This document shows positions 26,766 to 36,197 of a stretch of 47,548 nt of DNA, in pieces. The position numbers were made by a program, and so were the translations under genes. Location: contig JACOYO010000007.1 of NCBI GenBank assembly GCA_016181845.1, forward strand, positions 1 through 47,548, given 5' to 3'. Under the pieces are notes generated by a model, which was given only the letters and a program-made list of their open reading frames with translations, did no database searches and had not been told where the DNA came from. Position 1 is the first letter of the stretch; each line of letters begins with the position of its first letter. The DNA comes from Parcubacteria group bacterium. GTDB lineage: Bacteria; Patescibacteriota; Minisyncoccia; Phycocordibacterales; 21-14-all-47-15.

Positions 26766-28574
26766 ATGCAATCGGAAGAAATACGAAAGCGATTTTTGGA
26801 ATTTTTTAAAGCGCGGGGACACGCAATAATTCCCTCGGCTTCTTTGGTGCCCGAAAACGACCCATCGGTGCTTTTTACCACTGCCGGTATGCAGCCGCTT
26901 GTGCCGTATCTTTTGGGAGAGCCGCATCCGGCAGGAAAACGATTGGTGAATGTGCAGAAGTGTGTCCGCACGCAAGACATTGATGAAGTTGGCGACGCGA
27001 CGCACGACACTTTTTTTGAAATGCTCGGCAACTGGTCGCTTGGCGACAAAGCCGCGCCTGACGGCGTCGGCGAGGCGGGTTACTTCAAGGAAGAAACGAT
27101 TAAATGGAGTTACGAATTTTTAACTTCAAAAGAAGAGGGGCTCGGACTTGACCCGTCGCGGCTCTTCATTACGGTCTTCGGAGGAAATGATTCGGTGAAA
27201 GAAGCAGATGAAGAATCAAAAAAAATCTGGATGTCCTTGGGCATTCCCGAACATCGGATTTATATCATGGAAGGAGATTCAAACTGGTGGAGTCCGGGCG
27301 ACAACGGCCCCTGCGGACCGGATACCGAAATGTTTTACGATGTGACCGAAAAAGGGCTTGGCGATTTGACCAAAGAAGCGTTTAAGCAGGCCGACAAAGA
27401 GCAAAAAGCGGTTGAAATCTGGAATGATGTTTTTATGGAATATGAGAAGAAAGATGGGCGGATTATCGGCAAATTGAAGAATAAAAACGTTGATACAGGC
27501 GCTGGGCTTGAGCGGCTTGCTATGGTGATGCAGGGGAAAGACAATATTTTTGAGACGGATTTGTTTACGCCGCTTATGAACGCGATTGATATGCGGGCGG
27601 CATCTCAAGACCTCTGCGCGAAGCGCATCGTTGCCGACCACATACGAACGGCGGTTTTCATGATTGCCGATGGAGTGCTTCCATCAAACACCGACCGCGG
27701 ATACATTTTGCGGCGGCTCATTCGCCGCGCGGTGCGGTATGTTGACGTGCTTAAGATGAAAGAAGGAACACTCGCGGCGCTTTCCGATGTGGTGGTTCTA
27801 AAATACGAAAGCGTGTATAAAAATCTCTCTTCGGAGAAAGAGCATATTGGGCAGACTATTGCCGACGAATCGGCAAAGTTTCGCCAGACGCTTGAACGTG
27901 GGATGAAAGAGTTCGAAAAAATAAGCAGGCATGGTATTTCAGGAAAAGAAGCATTCGCGCTTTTTTCAACATACGGGTTTCCTTTGGAGTTGACTCTTGA
28001 GCTTGCTGTTGAACAACATATTACAGTTAATAAAAAAGAATTTGAAGAAGAACTAAAAAAACACCAAGTCCTCTCGCGTGCCGGCGCCGAACAAAAATTC
28101 AAAGGAGGGTTGTCCGGGCATGGAGAAATGGAAACCAAGTATCACACCGCGACACATCTCTTGCATCAGGCGCTGCGGCAAGTGTTGGGAGAGCACGTCA
28201 TTCAAAAGGGGAGCAACATCACGCCGGAGCGGCTGCGCTTTGACTTCTCACATTCAGAGAAATTGACTGATGAACAAAAGAAAAAAGCGGAGAATATCGT
28301 AAACGAACAAATCAAACGCGCCCTGCCGGTATCATACGAAGAATTGCCGATTGAAGAAGCGCGGGCTCGCGGCGCCATCGGCGCGTTTGGTGATAAGTAT
28401 GGCGAGCGAGTGAAGGTTTACACGATTGGGAACGACAAAACGGGCATCTTTAGCGCTGAGTTTTGCGGCGGCCCGCATGTTAAAAATACAGAAGAGCTCG
28501 GGCATTTCAAAATAACCAAAGAAGAAGCGGTGGCGCAGGGGATACGGCGCATCAAAGCGCTTTTAGAATCATAA
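26766..28574 (+). CDS. alaS: Alanine--tRNA ligase lacking the C-terminal C-Ala domain
   Basis: RKRFLEFFKARGHAIIPSASLVPENDPSVLFTTAGMQP; editing motifs THLLHQALR and FCGGPHVKNTEELGHFKI; ends at 602 aa. Confidence 0.96.
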   Translation: MQSEEIRKRFLEFFKARGHAIIPSASLVPENDPSVLFTTAGMQPLVPYLLGEPHPAGKRLVNVQKCVRTQDIDEVGDATHDTFFEMLGNWSLGDKAAPDGVGEAGYFKEETIKWSYEFLTSKEEGLGLDPSRLFITVFGGNDSVKEADEESKKIWMSLGIPEHRIYIMEGDSNWWSPGDNGPCGPDTEMFYDVTEKGLGDLTKEAFKQADKEQKAVEIWNDVFMEYEKKDGRIIGKLKNKNVDTGAGLERLAMVMQGKDNIFETDLFTPLMNAIDMRAASQDLCAKRIVADHIRTAVFMIADGVLPSNTDRGYILRRLIRRAVRYVDVLKMKEGTLAALSDVVVLKYESVYKNLSSEKEHIGQTIADESAKFRQTLERGMKEFEKISRHGISGKEAFALFSTYGFPLELTLELAVEQHITVNKKEFEEELKKHQVLSRAGAEQKFKGGLSGHGEMETKYHTATHLLHQALRQVLGEHVIQKGSNITPERLRFDFSHSEKLTDEQKKKAENIVNEQIKRALPVSYEELPIEEARARGAIGAFGDKYGERVKVYTIGNDKTGIFSAEFCGGPHVKNTEELGHFKITKEEAVAQGIRRIKALLES

Positions 28575-28581
28575 CTTCTAT

Positions 28582-28723
28582 AAATTACGAAACTCAATGA
28601 AATCATAGTTTTTGAGAGACATTGCGGACCCCGACAGTATCGTCGGGGGAGCATAGCAAAAATTCAAGAGAATTTTATGCGTGTCTGTCAAAAACTCATG
28701 ATAAAGAAGAGTTTCGTGATTCA
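28582..28723 (-). repeat. Palindromic dispersed element, copy C (inverted relative to copy A)
   Basis: AAATTACGAAACTC..GAGTTTCGTGATTCA; inner sequence matches the reverse complement of copy A across arms and GACCCCGACAGTATCGTCGGGG hairpin. Confidence 0.8.
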
Positions 28724-28819
28724 CAGTAACTTCATAAAAAGACGTTTTTCGTTCTTGCAATCCACACAGCATAGCGGATATATTGGCGCATGCGTGCTAT
28801 ACTTCTTTATATATTATAT

Positions 28820-30043
28820 ATGCCGTTTTTTTCTTTTGCTAAACAGAAAAAAGATGCCACTATCGCTCTTTTTGATATCGGAAGCGCAAGTGTCGGCGGA
28901 GCCCTGGCAAGTATTCCGTTGACAAAAATAAAAGAAAAGAGACTCACCCCGACAATACGCTGGAGCAGGAGAAAAGAAATTCCTTTTCAGAGCGCCGTTG
29001 ATATTGGAAATTTCCCACAGCAGATATTCAACGCGCTGAAAGAAATTATACAAATGATGTCAATTGCGTCGCCGGAACATCCGTCAATGCTTTTATGCAC
29101 TTTTTCATCGCCTTGGTATACGGCGCAAACACGCATTGCGCGGAGTGTACTGCCAAAGCCATCAATAATATCACCTCAAATTATTGAGGCATTGGCCGAT
29201 GCAGAAACCGCGGCTTTTCGGACTGCGCGCATGCCACCCGACGCGCGCAAAGAAGCGTCTGACTATCTGACACCTTTGGAACAAAAAATTATGCGCATTC
29301 GTCTCAATGGGTACGCTACTGCAAAACCATACGCAAAACGCGCGCAGGATATTGATATTGCAATGTATGTGAGTATGAGTCCGCGCGTTTTCATAGATAC
29401 CGTGCGCGAGCTTCTTCTTGGGGCGTTTCATCGTGCGATTGACCATGAGCACTCGCTTGCGTTTATTTCATTTTCAGCGCTTCGTGATATATATCCGGAA
29501 CGCGACCATTTTCTTATGTGCGATATTGGCGGAGAAATCACCGAAGTGTCTCTGATACGGGACGGCTACTTGGTGGAGACTGTTTCTTTTCCAAAAGGGA
29601 GAATGACGCTCTTGCGCGATATGGTTTCCTCGCTCGGGCGTCCCCCGGAGGAAGTGATGTCAATGCTCTCACTTTCTTTGGGCGGCTTGCACAAAGAAGG
29701 GGCGTCTTCGCCGCTGACTAATCTAATTGCAGAAGGACGCAATGCGTGGCTCGCTTTATTCCGTGAAGCTCTAATGCAATTGGGCAGCCGCAACGCGCTT
29801 GCCGATGAAATTGAGATAACCGCGCACCCGATAATGCGGCGATTTATAGAACCAGTGTTTACCGACAATGCATTTGATTTTGGCGCCGGAGCCGGAGCGC
29901 GCAAACTGAAACCGCATTTTATTGATGCGTCATTTCTGCGCGCGCATGTCTCGTTTGCGCACGCTGAACAATTTGACCCCTTTCTTGCGCTTGAGGCGCT
30001 CTTTGCGGATAAACTATTGAATCTTGCATCAGAAACTATATAA
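28820..30043 (+). CDS. Actin-fold PilM/FtsA-like protein
   Basis: IALFDIGSASVGGAL phosphate-1-like and LMCDIGGEITEVSLIRDG phosphate-2-like motifs. Confidence 0.65.
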   Translation: MPFFSFAKQKKDATIALFDIGSASVGGALASIPLTKIKEKRLTPTIRWSRRKEIPFQSAVDIGNFPQQIFNALKEIIQMMSIASPEHPSMLLCTFSSPWYTAQTRIARSVLPKPSIISPQIIEALADAETAAFRTARMPPDARKEASDYLTPLEQKIMRIRLNGYATAKPYAKRAQDIDIAMYVSMSPRVFIDTVRELLLGAFHRAIDHEHSLAFISFSALRDIYPERDHFLMCDIGGEITEVSLIRDGYLVETVSFPKGRMTLLRDMVSSLGRPPEEVMSMLSLSLGGLHKEGASSPLTNLIAEGRNAWLALFREALMQLGSRNALADEIEITAHPIMRRFIEPVFTDNAFDFGAGAGARKLKPHFIDASFLRAHVSFAHAEQFDPFLALEALFADKLLNLASETI

Positions 30044-30085
30044 TATAATTATTATTATTCCTCTAATTCTATTTAATAAACACCT

Positions 30086-31360
30086 ATGCCTAAAAATATT
30101 CTCCAAGATGTCATTGCGTCCAGAAGAAAAGGCGGTTTTATCGCGAATGCCGAAATGAGCAACGCGGCCGGAGGACCGTATGCTGAAGAAAGTTCAGTAA
30201 AAAAATATATCCTGTGGCTTATTGTTGCCGCACTGGTCGTATTTCTTCTCTTCTCTTTCGCGGTTATTTTTTCCGGCGCGACAATCACGGTAACTCCGCG
30301 GCATCAAGATGTTTCTCTTAACGCTACCTTTTCTGCGCACAAACGCGCGCTTGATAATCAAACTACATTACCTTTTGATATCATGAACATAGAAGAAATT
30401 GCCGAGAAAACAGTGCCCGCAACCGGCTCCGAAACTATTCACGAGAAAGCATACGGTGATATTATCATTTATAATAATTACAGTTCGCAAAGCCAAAAAT
30501 TGATAAAAAATACGCGTTTTGAAACTCCCGATGGTAAAATTTTCCGTATCCAAAAATCAATCACTGTCCCTGGAAAAACCGGCGCCGGTGCGAATGCCGC
30601 TCCTGGCTCTGTCGTGACTACGGTCTATGCTAATGAAGAGGGGCCCGCTTTTAATGTTGGTCTGGTTGATTTTACCATCCCCGGATTAAAGGGCTCGCCT
30701 ATGTATAGCGGTTTTTACGCGCGCTCCAAGACACCTATGGCGGGCGGATTTTCAGGCGTGCGAAAGATTGTATCTGAAACAGACCGTCAAGCGGCTGAAA
30801 CCGAACTCAAAAAAATAGCTCAAGATAAACTCATGCAACGCGTGAATCAAGAGAAGCCAGAAGGATTTATCCTGTATGAAGATGGTGTGTCTGTTGATTT
30901 CATAAACGAAAGCGATAAGGTGGTTGCCTCAAGTGTTGCGGCATCTAACAATACCGCTACGATGCGGGTGCGTGCAGTCTTGCATAGTATCATTTTCAAT
31001 AAACAGGATTTGAGCCGTCATATTGCCGAAAAAGCAATAGATAATTTTGATGGCAGTGCCGTAACTATCTCGAATCTTGATACTCTGCATTTTACTCTGC
31101 TCAATAAAGAAAACACTCCTTTCACCGATGTGGAGTCCATATCATTTATGCTCGCCGGTCCCACAAGTGTCGTATGGGTGGTTGATGAGAATGGCTTAAA
31201 AGACAAACTCGCCGGTACGCCAAAAAGCGAATTTCAGAAAATCATGGGCGGATTCTTGAATATTGAGCGCGCGGAAGTTTCCATTAAGCCATTTTGGAAA
31301 ACCAATTTCCCGGTCAATGGCGACACAATAAAAATAACGGTGATAAAGCCCGCTTCTTAA
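30086..31360 (+). CDS. Membrane-anchored protein, baseplate J-like region
   Basis: Single TM (ILWLIVAALVVFLLFSFAVIF) then GDIIIYNNYSSQSQKLIKNTRFETPDGKIFRIQKSITVPG; family assignment tentative. Confidence 0.55.
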   Translation: MPKNILQDVIASRRKGGFIANAEMSNAAGGPYAEESSVKKYILWLIVAALVVFLLFSFAVIFSGATITVTPRHQDVSLNATFSAHKRALDNQTTLPFDIMNIEEIAEKTVPATGSETIHEKAYGDIIIYNNYSSQSQKLIKNTRFETPDGKIFRIQKSITVPGKTGAGANAAPGSVVTTVYANEEGPAFNVGLVDFTIPGLKGSPMYSGFYARSKTPMAGGFSGVRKIVSETDRQAAETELKKIAQDKLMQRVNQEKPEGFILYEDGVSVDFINESDKVVASSVAASNNTATMRVRAVLHSIIFNKQDLSRHIAEKAIDNFDGSAVTISNLDTLHFTLLNKENTPFTDVESISFMLAGPTSVVWVVDENGLKDKLAGTPKSEFQKIMGGFLNIERAEVSIKPFWKTNFPVNGDTIKITVIKPAS

Positions 31361-31514
31361 AAATGCCGTGTGTTTTTAACACGACATTCGCGGACATCAT
31401 GAGGCGCCGTGCCGATTTCAGGCAGTGTGTTGACGTCAAAGGCGTCTTTTGCTATAGTCTTTGGAGCGGCGTTGTCCGCAGTCTTTTGTTTTTGCACATA
31501 GTTTTTATACAAAC

Positions 31515-31727
31515 TTGAGTACACAAAAAAACAACGAAGAAAAGGGCACAGTCATTGAAGCATTGCCAAACGCATTGTTTAAGGTGGTGCTTGCAAATAA
31601 ACAAGAAATGCTGGCATATTTGTCGGGCAAAATGCGTATGCATAGAATCAAGGTTATGATTGGAGACACGGTAACGGTGCTTGTTGACCAATATGGCGGA
31701 AAGGGGAGGATTACCAGACGAGAGTAA
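31515..31727 (+). CDS. infA: Translation initiation factor IF-1 (likely TTG start)
   Basis: KGTVIEALPNALFKVVLANKQEMLAYLSGKMRMHRIKVMIGDTVTVLVDQYGGKGRITRRE. Confidence 0.94.
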   Translation: MSTQKNNEEKGTVIEALPNALFKVVLANKQEMLAYLSGKMRMHRIKVMIGDTVTVLVDQYGGKGRITRRE

Positions 31728-31969
31728 TCAACAGGGCTTTAATATAGGTCCCTGCTACAGAGACCACGCGGTATTGGCCTATATTAGCTCCTTACAGGAG
31801 CAGTACACCTTTTGGACTTTTTACTTCGCACGGCTTGTAAAAATTCTCAAAAGGTTTTGAAAAGCTCCAAGTATTCGCTTTTCAACCTCGGCTCGGAAAA
31901 GAAAAAGTGCGCTTTTTCTTTTCACTCGCCCTACGTCGTTAATAAAGAACGTTAAAGATTTTTTTATAT

Positions 31970-32083
31970 ATGAAAGTCAGAGCATCGGTAAAAAAAATAT
32001 GCGCGCAATGCAAGATTATCCGGCGCCGAGGAAGCGTGCGGATTATTTGTACCAACCCGAAGCATAAGCAAAAACAGGGATAA
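31970..32083 (+). CDS. rpmJ: 50S ribosomal protein L36 (absent from ORF track)
   Basis: [37 protein letters not shown]. Confidence 0.96.
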   Translation: MKVRASVKKICAQCKIIRRRGSVRIICTNPKHKQKQG

Positions 32084-32166
32084 AACAGCTTGTTAGGGGA
32101 TTAGCTTTTAGCTTATTAGGAAAATTCCTAAAAATTTAAAAATCTAACAACCTAAAAAACTAACGT

Positions 32167-32547
32167 ATGAGAATACTTGGCATCACCATTCCAGAAAATA
32201 AAAGGTTAGAAATAGGATTAACCGCTTTGTACGGCATCGGTCGTTCTCGCGCGCAAAAAATTCTCAATTCGGTTCGCGTTGAATACGGAGCAAGACCGAA
32301 AGACGTGTCTACCGATATTGAAAATCAAATCCGCAAAGAGATAGAAGCGCTCAAGCTTGAAGGAGACCTCAAACGTGAAATAGCGGGGAATATCAAGCGC
32401 TTAAAAGATATTAAAAGTTATCGCGGAACGCGGCACTTAAAACGCTTGCCGGCGCACGGACAGCGAACCAAGACAAACTCGCGCACGGTACGAGGAAATG
32501 TCCGAAAGACAATGGGTTCGGGGCGCAAGAAGGCAGAAAAGACATAA
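32167..32547 (+). CDS. rpsM: 30S ribosomal protein S13
   Basis: MRILGITIPENKRLEIGLTALYGIGRSRAQKIL..GTRHLKRLPAHGQRTKTNSRT. Confidence 0.97.
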   Translation: MRILGITIPENKRLEIGLTALYGIGRSRAQKILNSVRVEYGARPKDVSTDIENQIRKEIEALKLEGDLKREIAGNIKRLKDIKSYRGTRHLKRLPAHGQRTKTNSRTVRGNVRKTMGSGRKKAEKT

Positions 32548-32637
32548 TTAGCTTGTTAGGTTTTAGCTTCCTATCTTATTAGGAAAGTCAATTATCTAAA
32601 AAGCTAGGAAGCTAAGTAGATGATAAGCTGAAAAATT

Positions 32638-33072
32638 ATGGGTAAAAAACGTATTGTAAAAAAAGGAGGAGAGGGGTTGAACAGCGAACTAAAAAATCGT
32701 TCGCTTTCACGCGTGCCAAAAAAGAAAATAATCAGCGGCGTGTTGCACGTGCAAGCAACCTATAACAACACAAAACTCCTGCTTGCCGATGAAAATGGAA
32801 ACACTCTTGCGTGGTCCACAAGCGGCGCGCTGGGATTTAAGGGAGCCAAAAAGGGGACACCGTTTGCCGCGGCGAAAATCGGCGAGCTTATTGGTGAAAA
32901 AGCGGCGCTCATGGGAATGAAAGAAGTGAACGTGATTGTCAAAGGCGTAGGTTCTGGGAGAGAATCGGCGGTGCGCGCTTTTGCCACCAAAGGAATCGGT
33001 ATTGTGTCGTTGAAAGATACGACACCGGTGCCTTTTAATGGTCCAAAACCCAAGAAACCTCGCCGCGTATAA
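32638..33072 (+). CDS. rpsK: 30S ribosomal protein S11
   Basis: GVLHVQATYNNTKLLLADENGNTLAWSTSGALGFKGAKKGTPFAA..KPKKPRRV. Confidence 0.97.
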   Translation: MGKKRIVKKGGEGLNSELKNRSLSRVPKKKIISGVLHVQATYNNTKLLLADENGNTLAWSTSGALGFKGAKKGTPFAAAKIGELIGEKAALMGMKEVNVIVKGVGSGRESAVRAFATKGIGIVSLKDTTPVPFNGPKPKKPRRV

Positions 33073-33113
33073 ACGCATGGCAGAGATATTGGTAAACATA
33101 AAATAGTATTATT

Positions 33114-33758
33114 ATGGCACAACAAACATCACAAGCAGTATGCAGAAAATGCCGGCGAGCCGGAGAAAAACTTTTCCTGAAAGGCGAGAAGTGTTTTACG
33201 CACAAGTGTATTTTTGAAAGGCGCCCACATCCTCCCGGCGCTTTGGAATCTCAGCGGAAACATCGCTCAACTGTTTCTGAATACGGTTCACAACTGCGCG
33301 AAAAACAAAAAATAAAAAATTCTTACGGATTGCGCGAACAGCAATTTGTGAATTATGTGAGAAGCGCGTCAGGCAAGCGCGGAGCGGACCCCGCAAAAGA
33401 ATTATTTTCTTCTCTTGAGTCGCGCCTTGACCGCGTGGTATACCGATTGGGGCTTGCTTCATCGCAAGCCATGGCGCGTCAGATGGTTGGACACGGACAT
33501 GTTATGGTCAACGGGCGGCGGACGACCATTCCTTCCCGTCGGTTGCATAGCGGAGACATTGTCAGCGTTCGTGAAGGGAGCAGACAAAAAGGATTTTTTG
33601 GAGATGAGTCAAAAAATCGAATTGAAAAGCAAATGTTGCCGTCATGGCTTGTTTTTGACCCAAAAAAATTTGAAGGAACGGTGCGGGCGAATCCGTTGCT
33701 TGATGCGCGCGTGATGCCGTATGATTTGAAGGCAGTTATTGAATTTTATAGTCGATAA
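33114..33758 (+). CDS. rpsD: 30S ribosomal protein S4
   Basis: Cys-containing N-terminus CRKC..CFTHKC; LESRLDRVVYRLGLASSQAMARQMVGHGHVMVNG. Confidence 0.97.
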   Translation: MAQQTSQAVCRKCRRAGEKLFLKGEKCFTHKCIFERRPHPPGALESQRKHRSTVSEYGSQLREKQKIKNSYGLREQQFVNYVRSASGKRGADPAKELFSSLESRLDRVVYRLGLASSQAMARQMVGHGHVMVNGRRTTIPSRRLHSGDIVSVREGSRQKGFFGDESKNRIEKQMLPSWLVFDPKKFEGTVRANPLLDARVMPYDLKAVIEFYSR

Positions 33759-33812
33759 ACCATACAATTATAAAAATATAACCACACTTTCAATACCACT
33801 AATACCACTATT

Positions 33813-34811
33813 ATGTCAGAGCACAACATTATTTTACCATCAAAACCGAAGATTATTTCCGAAGAAGCGTTTGCTGGAGTATACGAAATAGACGGCCTCT
33901 ATCCCGGATACGGGCACACGCTCGGGAATTCTCTTAGACGGATTATTCTTTCATCTTTGCCTGGAGCCGCGATTACCTCGGTCAAAATTGATGGTGTGAG
34001 CCACGAGTTTTCAACACTGGAAGGAATGAAAGAAGATGTTATCCTACTCCTGCTTCATTTGAAAAAAGTCCGCTTCAAAATGCATTCCCTTGAGCCGCAA
34101 ACAGCGACTATTTCCGCAAAAGGAGCACAGACAATCACTGCCGGAGATATTAAAACTCCGGGTCAGCTTGAGGTGTTGAACCCAGATTTACTTATCGCGA
34201 CGTTAACCGATAAAAAATCAGAGTTACATGTTGAACTTCGGATTGAAAAAGGATTGGGATACGTGCCGAAAGAAATTCTGCAAGAGGGCAAGGTGGATGT
34301 GGGCATGATTGCCGTTGATGCTTCATTTACGCCTATTCGCCGCGTCAGTTATGAAGTGGAAAATATGCGCGTCGGCGACAGGACAGACTACAACCGTCTG
34401 CGCATTTCCATTGAAACGGATGGTACGCTTACTCCGCACGAAGCGTTGGAAAAATCAATCGGTATCATGATAAACCAGCTCAAAGCCATTGTCGGATTTC
34501 AGGAGGATGAACCGCCAATTGCGGTATCTGAAGAACAAACGGCAGATGCCGCGCAAAAAGCCGATACCAATGAGCAAAAGGAGACAAAAAAGCCGGCAAA
34601 AATGGCAGATACCGAATTTTTGAAAACACGCATTGAAAAATTGCCGTTCGGAACACGCACGATGCATGCTCTTGATACGGCAAATATCAGAACGGTAGGC
34701 GGCTTGGTGCGCAAAAAAGAAGCCGACTTGAAAACAATAGACGGACTTGGCGCCAAAGGCATTGAAGAAATTAAAGAAGTGCTCGGCGCTTACGGTATAA
34801 CGCTCAAATAA
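33813..34811 (+). CDS. rpoA: DNA-directed RNA polymerase alpha subunit
   Basis: YPGYGHTLGNSLRRIILSSLPGAAITSVKIDGVSHEFS; C-terminal HhH domain. Confidence 0.97.
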   Translation: MSEHNIILPSKPKIISEEAFAGVYEIDGLYPGYGHTLGNSLRRIILSSLPGAAITSVKIDGVSHEFSTLEGMKEDVILLLLHLKKVRFKMHSLEPQTATISAKGAQTITAGDIKTPGQLEVLNPDLLIATLTDKKSELHVELRIEKGLGYVPKEILQEGKVDVGMIAVDASFTPIRRVSYEVENMRVGDRTDYNRLRISIETDGTLTPHEALEKSIGIMINQLKAIVGFQEDEPPIAVSEEQTADAAQKADTNEQKETKKPAKMADTEFLKTRIEKLPFGTRTMHALDTANIRTVGGLVRKKEADLKTIDGLGAKGIEEIKEVLGAYGITLK

Positions 34812-34827
34812 ACGAGCCTGAAAAATC

Positions 34828-35187
34828 ATGAGACACCACAAAACGATACGAAAATTTGGACGAGTAAAAAAGGTGCGGGAAGCATTGCTCCGTTCTCTTG
34901 CGCGCGCGCTTGTTACGAATGGGAAAATCACTACCACTGAAGCAAAAGCGAAAGAATTGCGTCCATTTATAGAAAAACTTGTAACCAAAGCAAAACACGA
35001 AACCGTCGCTTCGCGGCGGATTGTCGCCGCGCGGCTCGGCGGAGTGGGGGAGATAAATTCCGCAAAAATGCTTTTTGATACCATTGCTCCAAAATATAAA
35101 AATCGCGCCGGAGGTTATACGCGCATTATCAAAATGGCGCCGCGCAAGAGCGATGCAAGCAAGATGGCGGTTATTGAATTTGTATAA
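34828..35187 (+). CDS. rplQ: 50S ribosomal protein L17
   Basis: ALLRSLARALVTNGKITTTEAKAKELRPFIEKLVT. Confidence 0.97.
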   Translation: MRHHKTIRKFGRVKKVREALLRSLARALVTNGKITTTEAKAKELRPFIEKLVTKAKHETVASRRIVAARLGGVGEINSAKMLFDTIAPKYKNRAGGYTRIIKMAPRKSDASKMAVIEFV

Positions 35188-35194
35188 TTTTTAT

Positions 35195-35545
35195 ATGGAA
35201 ACATCTCACACATTAGACGCAACAGAAAAATCAATCGGACGCGTGGCAAGTACTGCCGCGGCGATTTTAATTGGCAAACACACCGCAGCATTCAAAAAAA
35301 ATGCTGTGTCAAAAGAACGGGTACATATTATCAATGCTTCAAAAGCGCGGTTTGCGCAGAAGAAATTAAAAGAAAAGGTGTATATTCACTACACTGGCAA
35401 TCCTGGCGGTTTGAAAATGCGTCACGCCGAGAAAATCGTTGAACAAAAAGGATATTCCGAATTATTTAAAAAGGCGGTCTACGGGATGCTTCCTTCAAAT
35501 AAATTGCGCGCTGAACGCATGAAACTTTTACGCGTAAGCGAGTAA
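35195..35545 (+). CDS. rplM: 50S ribosomal protein L13
   Basis: LDATEKSIGRVASTAAAILIGKHTAAF..GMLPSNKLRAERMKLLRV; ATG at 35195. Confidence 0.96.
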   Translation: METSHTLDATEKSIGRVASTAAAILIGKHTAAFKKNAVSKERVHIINASKARFAQKKLKEKVYIHYTGNPGGLKMRHAEKIVEQKGYSELFKKAVYGMLPSNKLRAERMKLLRVSE

Positions 35546-35559
35546 TCATACTGACATTT

Positions 35560-35970
35560 ATGACAACAAAAGCAAAAAAAGAAACAATCGCATACATAGA
35601 AACAGTCGGCAGACGAAAAATGGCAACAGCGCGGGTGCGCCTTACGGTTGCCGTCAAACAATCCATAATGGTAAATGGCGTATCTATAGATGCGTATTTC
35701 AAAACAAAAGATTTGCAAAACACGATAGAGGATGCTTTGAGCAAAGCAAAAGAATTGTTTTCTGTTGCCGCGCGCGTGACCGGCGGAGGGATGACCGGAC
35801 AAGCAGAAGCGGTACGGCACGGGATTGCGCGCGCGCTAGTTGTGCATAGTGAAGAATTGCGTAAGAAACTCAAACGGGCGGGTTATCTCAAACGCGACCC
35901 GCGTGTAAAAGAACGCCGCAAGTTCGGACTTAAAAAAGCGCGCAAGAGTCCGCAGTGGAGCAAGCGATAG
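35560..35970 (+). CDS. rpsI: 30S ribosomal protein S9
   Basis: ETVGRRKMATARVRL..GGGMTGQAEAVRHGIARALV..KKARKSPQWSKR. Confidence 0.97.
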   Translation: MTTKAKKETIAYIETVGRRKMATARVRLTVAVKQSIMVNGVSIDAYFKTKDLQNTIEDALSKAKELFSVAARVTGGGMTGQAEAVRHGIARALVVHSEELRKKLKRAGYLKRDPRVKERRKFGLKKARKSPQWSKR

Positions 35971-36113
35971 ATTGCGACACGGCGAGGAAGGGGGTCGGGG
36001 GAACACCCCGTTCCCCCGTGGAGGAAGGCAGGGCGAAGCCCGTTGGAAAACCGAGGGTTTCCCAAGCCCGCAATGGAGCAAGCGGTAGATTTCTAATAAA
36101 TATCCAAGGATAT

Positions 36114-36148
36114 AAAAAACCCACAAGCCGCGCGGCTTGTGGGTTTTT
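36114..36148. terminator. Bidirectional terminator downstream of rpsI
   Basis: AAAAACCCACAAGCCGCGCGGCTTGTGGGTTTTT. Confidence 0.85.
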
Positions 36149-36160
36149 GCTACTCACTCT

Positions 36161-36197
36161 AAACATTCTGTGAAGGACGGTCCTTCACAGAATGTTT
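36161..36197. repeat. Perfect 37-bp palindrome between convergent genes
   Basis: AAACATTCTGTGAAGGAC-G-GTCCTTCACAGAATGTTT. Confidence 0.85.
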
